Source: Flaviramulus sp.
Lineage (GTDB): Bacteria; Bacteroidota; Bacteroidia; Flavobacteriales; Flavobacteriaceae
Reading direction: 5' to 3'
Assembly (NCBI RefSeq): GCF_013001275.1
Contig: NZ_JABDMV010000103.1
Coordinates: 1 to 64,000 of the forward strand
Length of the DNA: 64,000 bases
This document shows positions 53,117 through 62,924 of this stretch, one piece after another. How positions within the stretch are numbered: the stretch's first letter is position 1; each line of letters begins with the position of its first letter. Made by a program: the position numbers and the translations under genes. The notes under the pieces were generated by a model, which searched no databases, was not told the DNA's origin, and worked only from the letters and a program-made list of their open reading frames with translations.

Positions 53117-54442
53117 ATGAAAAAACTAGCACTACATTGGAAGATTATTATAGGAATGATTCTCGGAATCATTTTTGGTTTTATTATGAATACCGTTGAT
53201 GGCGGAAAAGGCATTGTAACCGATTGGATTGCGCCGTTTGGAACCATTTTCATTAATCTTTTAAAACTTATCGCTGTGCCTTTAATATTGGCATCTTTAA
53301 TTAAAGGAATTTCCGATTTAAAGGATATTTCCAAAATAAAATCAATGGGTTTACGCACTATTGGAATTTATATTTCTACCACATTAGTAGCGATAGTAAT
53401 TGGTTTAACAATAGTAAATACAGTTAAACCAGGTGATGGTATGCCACAAGAAACTATCGAAAAAATTAAACTTAAATATGAAAACGACGCAGGTGTAACC
53501 GATAAATTAATGAAAGCGTCTGCTCAAAAGGAAGCAGGACCATTACAATCGTTAGTAGATATTTTTCCAAGTAATATTTTTGAATCTTTTGTTGAAGCTT
53601 CGATGCTTCAAGTTATCTTTTTTGCACTATTTGTTGGTATTTGTTTATTATTAATAGGAGAGAAAAAGGCAAAACCATTAATTGATTTTTTTGATTCACT
53701 TAACGAAGTAGTCATGAAAATGGTAGATTTAATAATGCTTTTTGCACCTTATGCTGTTTTTGCCTTACTCGCAAATGTGATTATTGCCTTTGATGATGTA
53801 GAAATATTAATCAAACTCCTTTATTATGCATTTTGTGTTGTTGGAGGATTAATATTAATGATTGGGTTCTATCTGTTATTAATTGGTTTTTATGTAAAAA
53901 AATCGCCAATGTGGTTTTTAAAACAGATAAGTCCGGCACAATTATTAGCATTTTCAACAAGTAGTAGTGCTGCTACATTACCAGTAACTATGGAGCGTGT
54001 TGAAGAACATTTAGGAGTAGATAAGGAAGTTTCTGGTTTTGTTTTACCTGTTGGAGCAACCGTAAATATGGATGGTACAAGTTTGTATCAAGGTATTGCC
54101 GCTGTATTTATTATGCAGGTTATATGGCCAGAAGGATTGACATTTACTAATCAACTTTTGATAGTTGCCACAGCCTTATTAGCATCCATTGGAAGTGCCG
54201 CAGTACCAAGCGCAGGAATGGTTATGCTCGTAATCGTTTTAGAATCTATTGGTTTCCCAGCTGAATTATTACCAATAGGGTTAGCACTTATATTTGCGGT
54301 TGATAGACCTTTAGATATGTGTAGAACTGTAATAAACGTAACTGGTGACGCAACAGTTTCAATGATGGTTGCTAAATCATTAGATAAGTTACATGATCCA
54401 AAGCCTAAAGAATGGGATGACCATTATGATGCAGTGAAATAA
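53117..54442 (+). CDS. Dicarboxylate/amino acid:cation symporter (DAACS)
   Basis: A 441-residue inner-membrane transporter with eight helices and two re-entrant loops. FSTSSSAATLPVTMERVEEHLG is the serine-rich HP1 loop (shown in parts: FSTSSSAATLP), followed by LPVGATVNMDGTSLYQG (NMDGT cation site), GSAAVPSAGMVML (HP2) and DRPLDMCRTVINVTGD. Substrates in the family are glutamate, aspartate or C4-dicarboxylates, with Na+ or H+. The rhodanese-type gene follows after 37 bp. Confidence 0.93.
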   Translation: MKKLALHWKIIIGMILGIIFGFIMNTVDGGKGIVTDWIAPFGTIFINLLKLIAVPLILASLIKGISDLKDISKIKSMGLRTIGIYISTTLVAIVIGLTIVNTVKPGDGMPQETIEKIKLKYENDAGVTDKLMKASAQKEAGPLQSLVDIFPSNIFESFVEASMLQVIFFALFVGICLLLIGEKKAKPLIDFFDSLNEVVMKMVDLIMLFAPYAVFALLANVIIAFDDVEILIKLLYYAFCVVGGLILMIGFYLLLIGFYVKKSPMWFLKQISPAQLLAFSTSSSAATLPVTMERVEEHLGVDKEVSGFVLPVGATVNMDGTSLYQGIAAVFIMQVIWPEGLTFTNQLLIVATALLASIGSAAVPSAGMVMLVIVLESIGFPAELLPIGLALIFAVDRPLDMCRTVINVTGDATVSMMVAKSLDKLHDPKPKEWDDHYDAVK

Positions 54443-54479
54443 AATATATAACTTTATCTATAGCGAGATTAATAGAAAA

Positions 54480-55313
54480 ATGAGCGATAGTATTTCATTA
54501 TCATCACCAATTGTTTCAGTGGAATGGCTTCATAAAAATTTGAACGCCAAAAACTTAATTGTTTTAAATGGAACAATTCCTAAAGTAACAGGCGATGATT
54601 GGACTAACGTTCAAAAACAAATAACAGGTGCAAGATATTTTGATATAAAAAATAAGTTTAGCGATACTTCCGCTGAATTTCCTAGCACCATTCCAACACC
54701 AAAACAATTTCAAACTGAAGCTAGGGCTTTAGGTATTAATAACGATAGTGCCATTGTAGTTTATGATGAAAAAGGCATTTACTCAAGTGCACGTGTTTGG
54801 TGGCTGTTTAAAGTATTTGGTTATAATAATGTTGCCGTATTAAATGGTGGACTTCCTTCTTGGGAAAAAGCAGGCTACAAAACAGAATTACCTTCAAGTT
54901 TTAAAGGAAAACCTGGAAATTTTACTGGGATTTATAATCCAGAATTCATGAAGTTTTTTAATGATGTTAAATCAGCTGCAAAACATAATACACATACTAT
55001 TATTGATGCGCGTTCGGCAAGTCGATATAATTGTAAAGAGCCTGAACCTAGAGCAGGGTTGCGAATGGGGGCCATACCAAATTCCTTAAACTTACCTTTT
55101 GAAGACCTTTTAGAAAATGGGGTTTTAAAACCAAAAGTAGATTTAGAAAAAGCCTTTTATATGCTTGCAGACAAAAATGATGATATAATTTTTTCGTGTG
55201 GCTCCGGTATTACGGCTTGTGTTTTAGCATTAGGGGCAGAAATAGCTGGTTATAAAAACATTTCAGTATATGATGGCTCTTGGACCGAATGGGGCAGTTT
55301 GGTTAAAGACTAG
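54480..55313 (+). CDS. Two-domain sulfurtransferase, mercaptopyruvate type
   Basis: A 277-residue protein with two rhodanese domains (about 8-130 and 155-275). The N-terminal domain has VVYDEKGIYSSARVWWLF but no active cysteine. The C-terminal active loop is CGSGITA, the CGSG(V/T)TA form found in 3-mercaptopyruvate sulfurtransferases (SseA) rather than CRKGVT of thiosulfate rhodaneses. It probably moves sulfane sulfur to thiols or cyanide. Confidence 0.92.
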   Translation: MSDSISLSSPIVSVEWLHKNLNAKNLIVLNGTIPKVTGDDWTNVQKQITGARYFDIKNKFSDTSAEFPSTIPTPKQFQTEARALGINNDSAIVVYDEKGIYSSARVWWLFKVFGYNNVAVLNGGLPSWEKAGYKTELPSSFKGKPGNFTGIYNPEFMKFFNDVKSAAKHNTHTIIDARSASRYNCKEPEPRAGLRMGAIPNSLNLPFEDLLENGVLKPKVDLEKAFYMLADKNDDIIFSCGSGITACVLALGAEIAGYKNISVYDGSWTEWGSLVKD

Positions 55314-55338
55314 TAAGTAAAAAATAGGCTTTTATTAA

Positions 55339-55755
55339 TTAGTCCAGAAACTTACTTTTCAATTCAGGTGTTGGAATCATACAAGCGTCTTTTTTACCAT
55401 ACCATTTGTATCGATTTTTTGCAATATAATCATAAACCCAATTGCGAATAAAAGGCGGAATAATATAAAATATTCCCAATAAATTTTGTGGAAACCCCAA
55501 TTGATAGGCGATTTTTATAGCTGCTGTAGATTTGTAATCAATGCCTTTTTCTGGAGTGTATAATAAAATAGAATCTGTTTTAGCGGTATCTATTTTAAAT
55601 TCTTCAATAATTTTTTTTCCCGTTTCGCTCTGTATTGCGGTAAACATAAATAGGTTTTTTTTATCATTTTTTATAACATATTGCACACTGTTGTTGCAAA
55701 GGTTACAAATACCATCAAATAAGATTAATTTTTTATGTTTATTTAAGTGTATCAT
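55339..55755 (-). CDS. DCC-family thiol-disulfide oxidoreductase-like protein
   Basis: A 138-residue protein. LILFDGICNLCNNSVQYVI contains the family D-G-x-C-x-x-C motif near the N-terminus. The rest has FTAIQSETGKKII and a C-terminal RYKWYGKKDACMIPTPEL. DCC proteins are thioredoxin-fold relatives of unclear physiological role. Its ATG overlaps the stop of mutS2 by 4 nt, so they are co-translated. Confidence 0.9.
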   Translation of the reverse strand: MIHLNKHKKLILFDGICNLCNNSVQYVIKNDKKNLFMFTAIQSETGKKIIEEFKIDTAKTDSILLYTPEKGIDYKSTAAIKIAYQLGFPQNLLGIFYIIPPFIRNWVYDYIAKNRYKWYGKKDACMIPTPELKSKFLD

Positions 55756-57917
55756 TTTTTAGTTTCTACTAATTCTAACTGATCTACATTTACATTAGTC
55801 GTAAAAATACCATAATTCACAATTGCTTTGTTTTTTTCTATTTTATCAATGCTTCCTACAGCTCTGCCATCTTCCATTCTAACTCGATCGCCCACTTTTA
55901 ACGTAGGTTTCGGTTTTGGTGTTTCAATAGCTCTTTGCTTTGCAATTTTCTTCTTTTGGCGAATCACATTAACTGTTTTCTCGACTTCCTTTTTTACTTG
56001 TTTCTCCTTTTCTTTAACTACTTTTTTTTGTTTAGTCGAAACTTTTTTTCGTTTTGAATTTTCTATTTGAACTAATTTAAAAAGCTCATCCATTAATGGC
56101 CTTTTCTGTTTATTGTCAAAGTATTTTTCGGCAATATCATTTACTTTTTGTCCCAAGTAGATTAAGCGTTGATTACTATCATACAACTCTTGATAGCTTT
56201 CTAATTTCTTTTGAATTTTTTCGTTAATCTCTTCAAGTTTATCAGCTTCTTCAATCTTTTTCTTTTCATTAAGCTTTAAAGATTGACCTGTTTTTTCTAA
56301 TCTTGAACGCTCCTTTTGAAGTTTTGCAATAGTAGCATCAAATCGTACTTTGCTGCGTTCAATTTTCTTTTTAGCTCTGTTAATTAAACTATACGGGATC
56401 CCATTTTTCTGTGCCACCTCAAAGGTAAAACTACTTCCGGCTTGACCTATAACTAATTTAAAAAGTGGTTCTAATGTTTTTTCATCAAAAAGCATATTCG
56501 CATTTAGCATATGCGGTAGCTCGTTGGCTAATATTTTTAAATTTGAATAATGTGTTGTGATGATTCCGAAGGCTTCTCTATGATAGAATTCTTCTAAAAA
56601 AGTTTCAGCCAAAGCACCACCTAATTCAGGGTCGCTTCCCGTTCCAAATTCATCTATTAAAAAAAGTGTGTTTTTGTTACATTTTTTTAAAAAGTAATTC
56701 ATTTGCTTTAAACGATAACTATACGTACTTAAATGATTTTCAATGGATTGATTATCTCCAATATCAGTCAAAATTCGATCAAATAAACATATTGTGCTTC
56801 GTTCGTGCACTGGAATTAGTAATCCGCTCTGTAACATTACTTGTAATAAACCAACTGTTTTTAAAGTAATGCTTTTTCCGCCAGCATTGGGTCCTGAGAT
56901 TACAATTATTCTACTATCTTGTTTTAATCCTATGGTTTGCGGAAAAGTTTTTTCTTTCTTTTCTAAATTATTTAAATAAAGTAACGGATGATATGCATCG
57001 CGCAAAAACATGCTTTTATCTTCAGAAATTTCTGGAAGAATGCCGTTCATAGCTTTAGCGTACTTTGCTTTAGCAGAAATCACGTCCATGTCAATTAGAA
57101 AGGCTTGATAATCGTGTAAAAGCGTTAAAAACGGACGGATAAAATCGGTAACGTCTTTTAAAATTCTAATAACTTCTTCCTGCTCTTCGTATTCTAAATT
57201 ATTTAATTCTCTAGAATGTTGAAGCGTTGTTTCGGGTTCGATATAAACGATGCTTCCTGTTTTGCTACCACCCATAATAGCGCCTTTTACTTTGCGACGG
57301 TACATGGCTTTAACTGCAAGTACACGTTTATTATCAACTACAGATTCTCGAATATCATCTAAATATTCGAGGTTGTGATACATGTTTAGCGCAGTTGAAA
57401 AACTAGCATTTATTTTACCTTTAATTTTATTAATTGATTGTCTTAAATCTAGTAATAGGGAAGATGCGTTATCTTTAATATCGCCAAAACGGTCAACAAT
57501 GTTATCTATTTTTTCAATTATAACTTTAGTGACTTCAATATGTGAAGCGTGGTTGTTTAAATTAGGGTAGTATTCTATAAATTTCTTTAAATATGTAACA
57601 ATTTCGTTTACAGTGATGGAGATGGATACTATTTTTTTTAAGCTATGTACTTCCAGATACGTGTTTTCAATACGTAAGAGTTTTAACTCTTTAGAAATAA
57701 TATCAAACCCATGATTCGGAATTCGGTTGTCGTTGTAAAACGAAGAGAGATATTCGTTAGTTAGTTTTAAAGCGACCAGCAATTCTTCTTTTGTTTTATA
57801 GGGCGAAATCTTTAATGCTTTTTCATTCCCCAATAGCGTCACGCAATGCTCGCTTACTTGTTGTAGCACGGTATGAAATTCTAAATCTTTTAATGTTTTT
57901 TCGTGAATATTAATCAT
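55752..57917 (-). CDS. MutS2-type DNA-binding ATPase lacking the Smr domain
   Basis: A 721-residue protein from the ATG at 57917 (MINIHEKTLKDLEF), which matches the usual MutS2 N-terminus; the frame extends to 57962 but adds an unrelated stretch. It has the MutS core and ATPase: VISGPNAGGKSITLKTVGLL (Walker A), FLIDEFGTGSDP (Walker B), THYSNLK. A long Lys/Glu coiled coil follows (about 510-670), and a KOW-like end with VGDRVRMEDGRAVG. The C-terminal Smr nuclease domain of canonical MutS2 is absent. It may act on recombination intermediates or collided ribosomes. Confidence 0.9.
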   Translation of the reverse strand: MINIHEKTLKDLEFHTVLQQVSEHCVTLLGNEKALKISPYKTKEELLVALKLTNEYLSSFYNDNRIPNHGFDIISKELKLLRIENTYLEVHSLKKIVSISITVNEIVTYLKKFIEYYPNLNNHASHIEVTKVIIEKIDNIVDRFGDIKDNASSLLLDLRQSINKIKGKINASFSTALNMYHNLEYLDDIRESVVDNKRVLAVKAMYRRKVKGAIMGGSKTGSIVYIEPETTLQHSRELNNLEYEEQEEVIRILKDVTDFIRPFLTLLHDYQAFLIDMDVISAKAKYAKAMNGILPEISEDKSMFLRDAYHPLLYLNNLEKKEKTFPQTIGLKQDSRIIVISGPNAGGKSITLKTVGLLQVMLQSGLLIPVHERSTICLFDRILTDIGDNQSIENHLSTYSYRLKQMNYFLKKCNKNTLFLIDEFGTGSDPELGGALAETFLEEFYHREAFGIITTHYSNLKILANELPHMLNANMLFDEKTLEPLFKLVIGQAGSSFTFEVAQKNGIPYSLINRAKKKIERSKVRFDATIAKLQKERSRLEKTGQSLKLNEKKKIEEADKLEEINEKIQKKLESYQELYDSNQRLIYLGQKVNDIAEKYFDNKQKRPLMDELFKLVQIENSKRKKVSTKQKKVVKEKEKQVKKEVEKTVNVIRQKKKIAKQRAIETPKPKPTLKVGDRVRMEDGRAVGSIDKIEKNKAIVNYGIFTTNVNVDQLELVETKK

Positions 57918-58111
57918 TCTCTCTATAAAACTGCTTGAAATAAGAAATGCAAATTTAAACAATCTGCTTTAGAAGTATTACAAAGTAAAAGGCTTCTTAA
58001 TAAATAGTTAATTAACAGATTTAAGTAGTTGTTTAACACAACCATAACACTTATACATTGTATTTCTTTTTAAATTTAAGAATCAACAATCAAACTACAT
58101 TTCAGTTGTTT

Positions 58112-58146
58112 AAAGCTCAATCAAACTATTGGTTGAGCTTTTTTTA
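58112..58146 (+). terminator. Plus-strand-oriented terminator at the end of miaE
   Basis: AAAGCTCAA (58112-58120) pairs with TTGAGCTTT (58133-58141), stem extended by a few pairs including wobbles, then a run of T into the miaE stop region. The T tract is on the plus strand, although no plus-strand gene is recognised upstream (57963-58111). On the minus strand the tail is weaker. Confidence 0.6.
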
Positions 58147-58725
58147 TCCGTGTATGGTTTCGTGTTTGCCGTAGCTTTTTATGAGCTCGCCTTCAAATTC
58201 CACTAATTCTTTCCAGCGCTTATCAACATCAATTTCTTTCCCATATTTTCTTGCAAAGCCTATAAATGTTGTGTAATGTCCAGCCTCACTTATCATTAAA
58301 TCATGATAAAATTTAGAAAGCTCGGGGTCGTTTATTTCTTTTGATAATAATTTAAAACGTTCGCAGCTTCTGGCTTCTATCATAGCAGAAAATAATAATC
58401 GGTCTACCATGCTTTGGAGCCTGTTTCCGCCTTTATTCATAAATTTATAGAGTTCATTAACGTAACTATCCTTGCGCTCTCTACCGAGTTTGAAACCGCG
58501 TTTTTTAATGATGTTATGAACCATTTGAAAGTGTTCCAACTCTTCTTGCGCTAAAACCAATAAATCTGTAACTAAATCGGTATGCTCGGAATTAAGAGTA
58601 ATAATGGTAATCGCATTGGTCGCTGCTTTTTGTTCGCACCAAGCGTGATCAGTTAAAATTTCTTCAATATTCGACTCAACAATATTTACCCATCGCGGAT
58701 CGGTTTCTAATTTTAGATGAAGCAT
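58144..58725 (-). CDS. miaE: tRNA-(ms2io6A)-hydroxylase
   Basis: A 193-residue diiron, ferritin-like oxygenase that hydroxylates 2-methylthio-N6-isopentenyladenosine at tRNA position 37. Iron ligands are recognisable: EQKAATNAI (Glu), LAQEELEHFQMV (Glu/His), MIEARSCERFKLL (Glu) and SEAGHYTTFI (Glu/His). Length is normal. It uses O2, so its product level can report oxygen supply, although no FNR-type box is near. It follows recG by 42 bp. Confidence 0.93.
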   Translation of the reverse strand: MLHLKLETDPRWVNIVESNIEEILTDHAWCEQKAATNAITIITLNSEHTDLVTDLLVLAQEELEHFQMVHNIIKKRGFKLGRERKDSYVNELYKFMNKGGNRLQSMVDRLLFSAMIEARSCERFKLLSKEINDPELSKFYHDLMISEAGHYTTFIGFARKYGKEIDVDKRWKELVEFEGELIKSYGKHETIHG

Positions 58726-58767
58726 AGTTTTTTTATAAAAGTAATTAAAGTTGAAGATAATATAAGA

Positions 58768-60870
58768 TTAACTAATATAATTCCAAATATTCTTATACTT
58801 ACTGAGTTGCTTATAAGTTCTTAAGATAACCTCATTTTCGGGTAATGACAGATTTTGATCAATTTGAAGTATCTTTTTTGCATAATATCTGGCGCTTTGT
58901 AGAATGTCGTGATCTTTGATGATATCGGCTATTTTTAAGTTCAAAACACCACTTTGTTGTGTTCCCATAATGTCTCCTGGACCTCGTAATCGTAAATCGA
59001 CTTCCGCAATTTCAAAACCATCATTCGTACGAACCATGGTTTCTAATCGTGTTTTACTATCGCTGCTTAATTTATGGCTAGTCATTAAAATGCAGTAACT
59101 CTGTTCAGCACCACGGCCTACGCGTCCTCGTAATTGATGTAATTGTGATAAGCCGAATCGTTCTGCACTCTCAACAATCATTACGGAGGCATTGGGCACA
59201 TTCACACCAACTTCAATCACAGTAGTAGCTACCATAATTTGGGTTTCACCTTTAATAAAACGTTGCATTTCAAAATCTTTATCAGCAGGTTTCATTTTTC
59301 CATGCAAAATGGAAATTTGATAATCAGGCATTGGGAAATCCCTTGAGATACTTTCATAACCATCCATCAAATCTTTATAATCAAGCACTTCACTTTCTTG
59401 AATTAAAGGGTAAACAATATAAATTTGTCTCCCTTTTGCAATTTCATCCCTTATAAATTTAAATACTTGAAGTCTGTTTTTGTCATATCGGTGCACGGTT
59501 TTTACAGACTTTCTGCCCGGTGGTAATTCATCAATAACCGAAATATCTAAGTCACCGTAAACCGACATTGCTAACGTTCGAGGAATTGGTGTTGCCGTCA
59601 TAACTAGAACATGCGGAGGCGAGGTGTTTTTATGCCATAATTTACTGCGTTGCGCAACTCCAAAACGATGTTGTTCATCTATAACGGCGAGCCCTAAATT
59701 CTTAAATTTCACCTTATCTTCGAGTAGGGCATGAGTGCCAATTATGATTTGTAATTCGCCATTTTCTAAAGTTTCATGAATTTTTCTTCTTTCTGAAGTT
59801 TTACTTGAACCAGTTAACATTTTAATACTGATATTCAAATTATTACACATATCAACTAAACCATTATAGTGTTGTACTGACAAAATTTCAGTCGGCGCCA
59901 TTAAACAAGCTTGAAAACCATTGTCAAGTGCTATTAACATTGACATTAATGCAACTATGGTCTTGCCAGAACCAACATCGCCCTGCAATAGTCGATTCAT
60001 CTGTGCGTTACTTCCTAAATCTGCCCTAATTTCTTTAATTACTCGTTTTTGAGCGTTGGTTAATTTAAAGGGTAAATGGTGGTTGAAAAACGAATTAAAG
60101 TAGTCGCCAACATTTTCAAATGGAAAGCCCTTTATTTTAGATTTATGAATTAAATTTTTGATAATTAATTGCAGTTGAATATAAAATAATTCTTCAAATT
60201 TTAATCGAAATTGAGCGCGAGAAAGAAGCTCTTGACTTTTTGGAAAATGAATATTAAAAAGTGCTTCACTTTTATTAATTAATTTTAATTCCGACCTCAA
60301 ATTTTCAGATAAGGTTTCATTATACTTTCCACCAGATTCAATAAATAATTGTTGGATTATTTTTATAATGGCGCGATTTGTAATCCCTTTATTTGATAAT
60401 TTTTCAGTAGATGGATAAATTGGCTGCATTGCCGTACGAATGTTTTTTTTATGCTCCTCGAGTAATTCTAACTCAGGGTGTGGCATATTGTATTTTCCAC
60501 TAAACCAGTTGGTTTTTCCGAAAGCAACATATGATTTATTAAGTTTTAAGTTTTCTCGAATCCATTTTTGTCCTCTAAACCAAACCAATTCCATGGATCC
60601 CGTATCATCTTGAAAAGTTGCAATTAAGCGTTTGCCTTTTTTTTGAGTTACTTCTTTAAACTGAATTATTTTTCCAATTACCTGTACATCGGCATTATTA
60701 CGCTGTAATTCATTTATTTTATAAAATCGTGTTCTATCTATATATCTATTTGGAAATAAGTTAATTAAGTCTTGGTATGTGTAAATGCCCAACTCCTTAC
60801 GCAATAAATCGGCACGATTGGGCCCAACGCCTTTTAGATAATCAATGGGAGTTTGAAGGTTTACAGACAT
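58768..60870 (-). CDS. recG: ATP-dependent DNA helicase RecG
   Basis: A 700-residue superfamily 2 helicase that regresses stalled forks and moves Holliday junctions. An N-terminal wedge/OB domain (YLKGVGPNRADLLRKELGI; PNRYIDR) precedes the helicase with LLQGDVGSGKTIVAL (Walker A), VIDEQHRFGVAQR (motif II), MTATPIPRTLAM (III), and C-terminal VGVNVPNASVMIVE, QLRGRVGRG and LRGPGDIMGTQQSG. Length and motifs are typical. It is divergent to the M1 peptidase gene by 72 bp. Confidence 0.96.
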   Translation of the reverse strand: MSVNLQTPIDYLKGVGPNRADLLRKELGIYTYQDLINLFPNRYIDRTRFYKINELQRNNADVQVIGKIIQFKEVTQKKGKRLIATFQDDTGSMELVWFRGQKWIRENLKLNKSYVAFGKTNWFSGKYNMPHPELELLEEHKKNIRTAMQPIYPSTEKLSNKGITNRAIIKIIQQLFIESGGKYNETLSENLRSELKLINKSEALFNIHFPKSQELLSRAQFRLKFEELFYIQLQLIIKNLIHKSKIKGFPFENVGDYFNSFFNHHLPFKLTNAQKRVIKEIRADLGSNAQMNRLLQGDVGSGKTIVALMSMLIALDNGFQACLMAPTEILSVQHYNGLVDMCNNLNISIKMLTGSSKTSERRKIHETLENGELQIIIGTHALLEDKVKFKNLGLAVIDEQHRFGVAQRSKLWHKNTSPPHVLVMTATPIPRTLAMSVYGDLDISVIDELPPGRKSVKTVHRYDKNRLQVFKFIRDEIAKGRQIYIVYPLIQESEVLDYKDLMDGYESISRDFPMPDYQISILHGKMKPADKDFEMQRFIKGETQIMVATTVIEVGVNVPNASVMIVESAERFGLSQLHQLRGRVGRGAEQSYCILMTSHKLSSDSKTRLETMVRTNDGFEIAEVDLRLRGPGDIMGTQQSGVLNLKIADIIKDHDILQSARYYAKKILQIDQNLSLPENEVILRTYKQLSKYKNIWNYIS

Positions 60871-60942
60871 ATAAGCGAATTTAAGTTATTTCAATTAAGA
60901 TTAAAAGTGCTATTTTGGTCTAACCCTTGTTATTGTTTTAGA

Positions 60943-62922
60943 ATGAAGTATTTAGTATCATTTTTATTTTTATTTAAGTGTATAATTGGTCTAGCCCAAC
61001 AGACAGATTATGTGGATTTTAAATCAGCAAAAGCCGATATCAAATTTGGTAATTTAACCAAAAATGAAGTTATTGGAAAGATTGTTTTTGAAATCGAAAT
61101 TTTAAAGGATATTGATTCTATTTTTATTGATGCGATTAATTTTCATTCCATTAAGTATATTTTAGATGATTCTTACGCAGATAGCTTATACAACGGTAAG
61201 CAGCTTATTATAAAACATCCTTTTAAAGTAAATACTAAACATAAAATTGAAGTTGTTTGGGAAACAAGTCCGAAAAAAGCCATGTATTTTATAGATTGGG
61301 ACTATAATATGGGTAACAAACAAATTTGGACACAAGGTCAAGGAAAATATACTAGCAATTGGCTCCCTTCAATTGACGATATGAATGAAAAAATCGAATT
61401 TGATTTGAATATTACATTTCATAAAGACTACGAAGTAATTTCCAATGGAAAACTAACCAATAAACTCAACAACGACTCAACAATCACCTGGAATTACGAT
61501 ATGCAACAGCCTATGTCGAGCTATTTGGTGGCTTTAGCTATTGGTAAATACAGCAAAAAAGTTAAATACTCCAAAAGTGGTATTCCTTTAGAAATGTACT
61601 ATTATACGGAAGATTCATTAAAATTTGAACCAACTTATCGTTATACCAAAGAAATGTTTGATTTTTTGGAAGAAGAAATTGGTTTTCCCTATCCATGGCA
61701 AAATTATAAACAAGTACCAGTAAAAGATTTTTTATACTCAGGCATGGAGAATACGAGTACCACCGTTTTTGCTGACAGTTTTGTAATAGATTCTATTGCA
61801 TTCGTTGATAAAAATTATGTTAATGTAAATGCACACGAGCTAGCGCACCAATGGTTTGGAGATTTGGTTACCGAGACTTCAGGAACTCATCATTGGCTTC
61901 AGGAAGGTTTTGCTACTTATTATGCTTTATTAGCCGAACGTGACATTTTTGGCAATGATTATTACTATTGGCGATTGTATGAATATGCTCAAGAGCTATT
62001 GGAACAGGACAATTCCGGTGGAAGTACTTCTTTATTAGATCCTAAATCTAGTAGCTTAACTTTCTATAAAAAAGGCGCTTGGGTATTGCATATACTCAGA
62101 GAACAAGTAGGAGAAAAGGCTTTTAAAACCGCAGTTAGAAATTATTTAATGAAGAATCAATTTAAAAATGTAGAAACAAACGATTTTATAGGTGAAGTAG
62201 AGGAGTCTAGCGGGAAAGATTTAAGTAATTTCAGTAAAGAATGGCTTTATTCAAGTGATTTTAAATTTAATGTGGTTGAAAAATATTTAAAAAAGAATAA
62301 AAATTTATATGATATATTGAAATTGAAAAATGAAAAGTTAGAACACATATATTATCCTGATTTTGTAAAAATGAATAATGAGAATAAGCAGTCATTTATA
62401 ATACATAAAGCTGCATCAACTGAAAATTTCAGCCTTTTTAATCAGTTTATTTTAAATGCATTTAAGGTTGATAATATAAAAGTTCGGCAAGCTATTGCTC
62501 AATCTGTGACAAGTATTCCTTCAGAGCTTAAATCTTACTACGAATCACTTTTAAGTGATAAATCATACATTACCATTGAATCAGCTTTATTTAATTTGTG
62601 GAAAAACTTCCCACAAGACCGATATAAATATTTAAATAAAACAAAAGGAATTCAAGGGTTTAATGATAAGAATGTTAGAATACTTTGGTTAACTTTAGCG
62701 TTACTAACCGAAGATTTTGAAACAGAAAATAAACCTCATTTTTTTAAAGAGTTAACCGATTATACAAACCAAAATTTTGGTTTTGAGATTCGAAAAAACG
62801 CATTTCAATATTTAAATCAAATTCAAGGGTGTATTGATAAATGTAAAGAAAATTTAAATCAAGCTACTAAACATCATAATTGGCGCTTTTCTCAGTTTGC
62901 AAAAGAGTTATTAAAAGAATAA
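60943..62922 (+). CDS. M1-family zinc aminopeptidase, exported
   Basis: A 659-residue protein from the ATG at 60943, which gives a clean signal peptide (MKYLVSFLFLFKCIIGLAQ). The in-frame ATG at 60853 would overlap recG and precede the signal, so it is not used. Catalytic motifs: YSGMENTS (exopeptidase GxMEN) and HELAHQWFGDLVTE (HExxH-x18-E zinc site). The C-terminal ~200 residues are helical. It trims N-terminal amino acids of periplasmic or extracellular peptides. Confidence 0.92.
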   Translation: MKYLVSFLFLFKCIIGLAQQTDYVDFKSAKADIKFGNLTKNEVIGKIVFEIEILKDIDSIFIDAINFHSIKYILDDSYADSLYNGKQLIIKHPFKVNTKHKIEVVWETSPKKAMYFIDWDYNMGNKQIWTQGQGKYTSNWLPSIDDMNEKIEFDLNITFHKDYEVISNGKLTNKLNNDSTITWNYDMQQPMSSYLVALAIGKYSKKVKYSKSGIPLEMYYYTEDSLKFEPTYRYTKEMFDFLEEEIGFPYPWQNYKQVPVKDFLYSGMENTSTTVFADSFVIDSIAFVDKNYVNVNAHELAHQWFGDLVTETSGTHHWLQEGFATYYALLAERDIFGNDYYYWRLYEYAQELLEQDNSGGSTSLLDPKSSSLTFYKKGAWVLHILREQVGEKAFKTAVRNYLMKNQFKNVETNDFIGEVEESSGKDLSNFSKEWLYSSDFKFNVVEKYLKKNKNLYDILKLKNEKLEHIYYPDFVKMNNENKQSFIIHKAASTENFSLFNQFILNAFKVDNIKVRQAIAQSVTSIPSELKSYYESLLSDKSYITIESALFNLWKNFPQDRYKYLNKTKGIQGFNDKNVRILWLTLALLTEDFETENKPHFFKELTDYTNQNFGFEIRKNAFQYLNQIQGCIDKCKENLNQATKHHNWRFSQFAKELLKE

Positions 62923-62924
62923 AA

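Noticed and set aside
60853-60942. Longer start for the M1 aminopeptidase
   Set aside because: It overlaps recG and would put 30 unrelated residues before a clean signal peptide.
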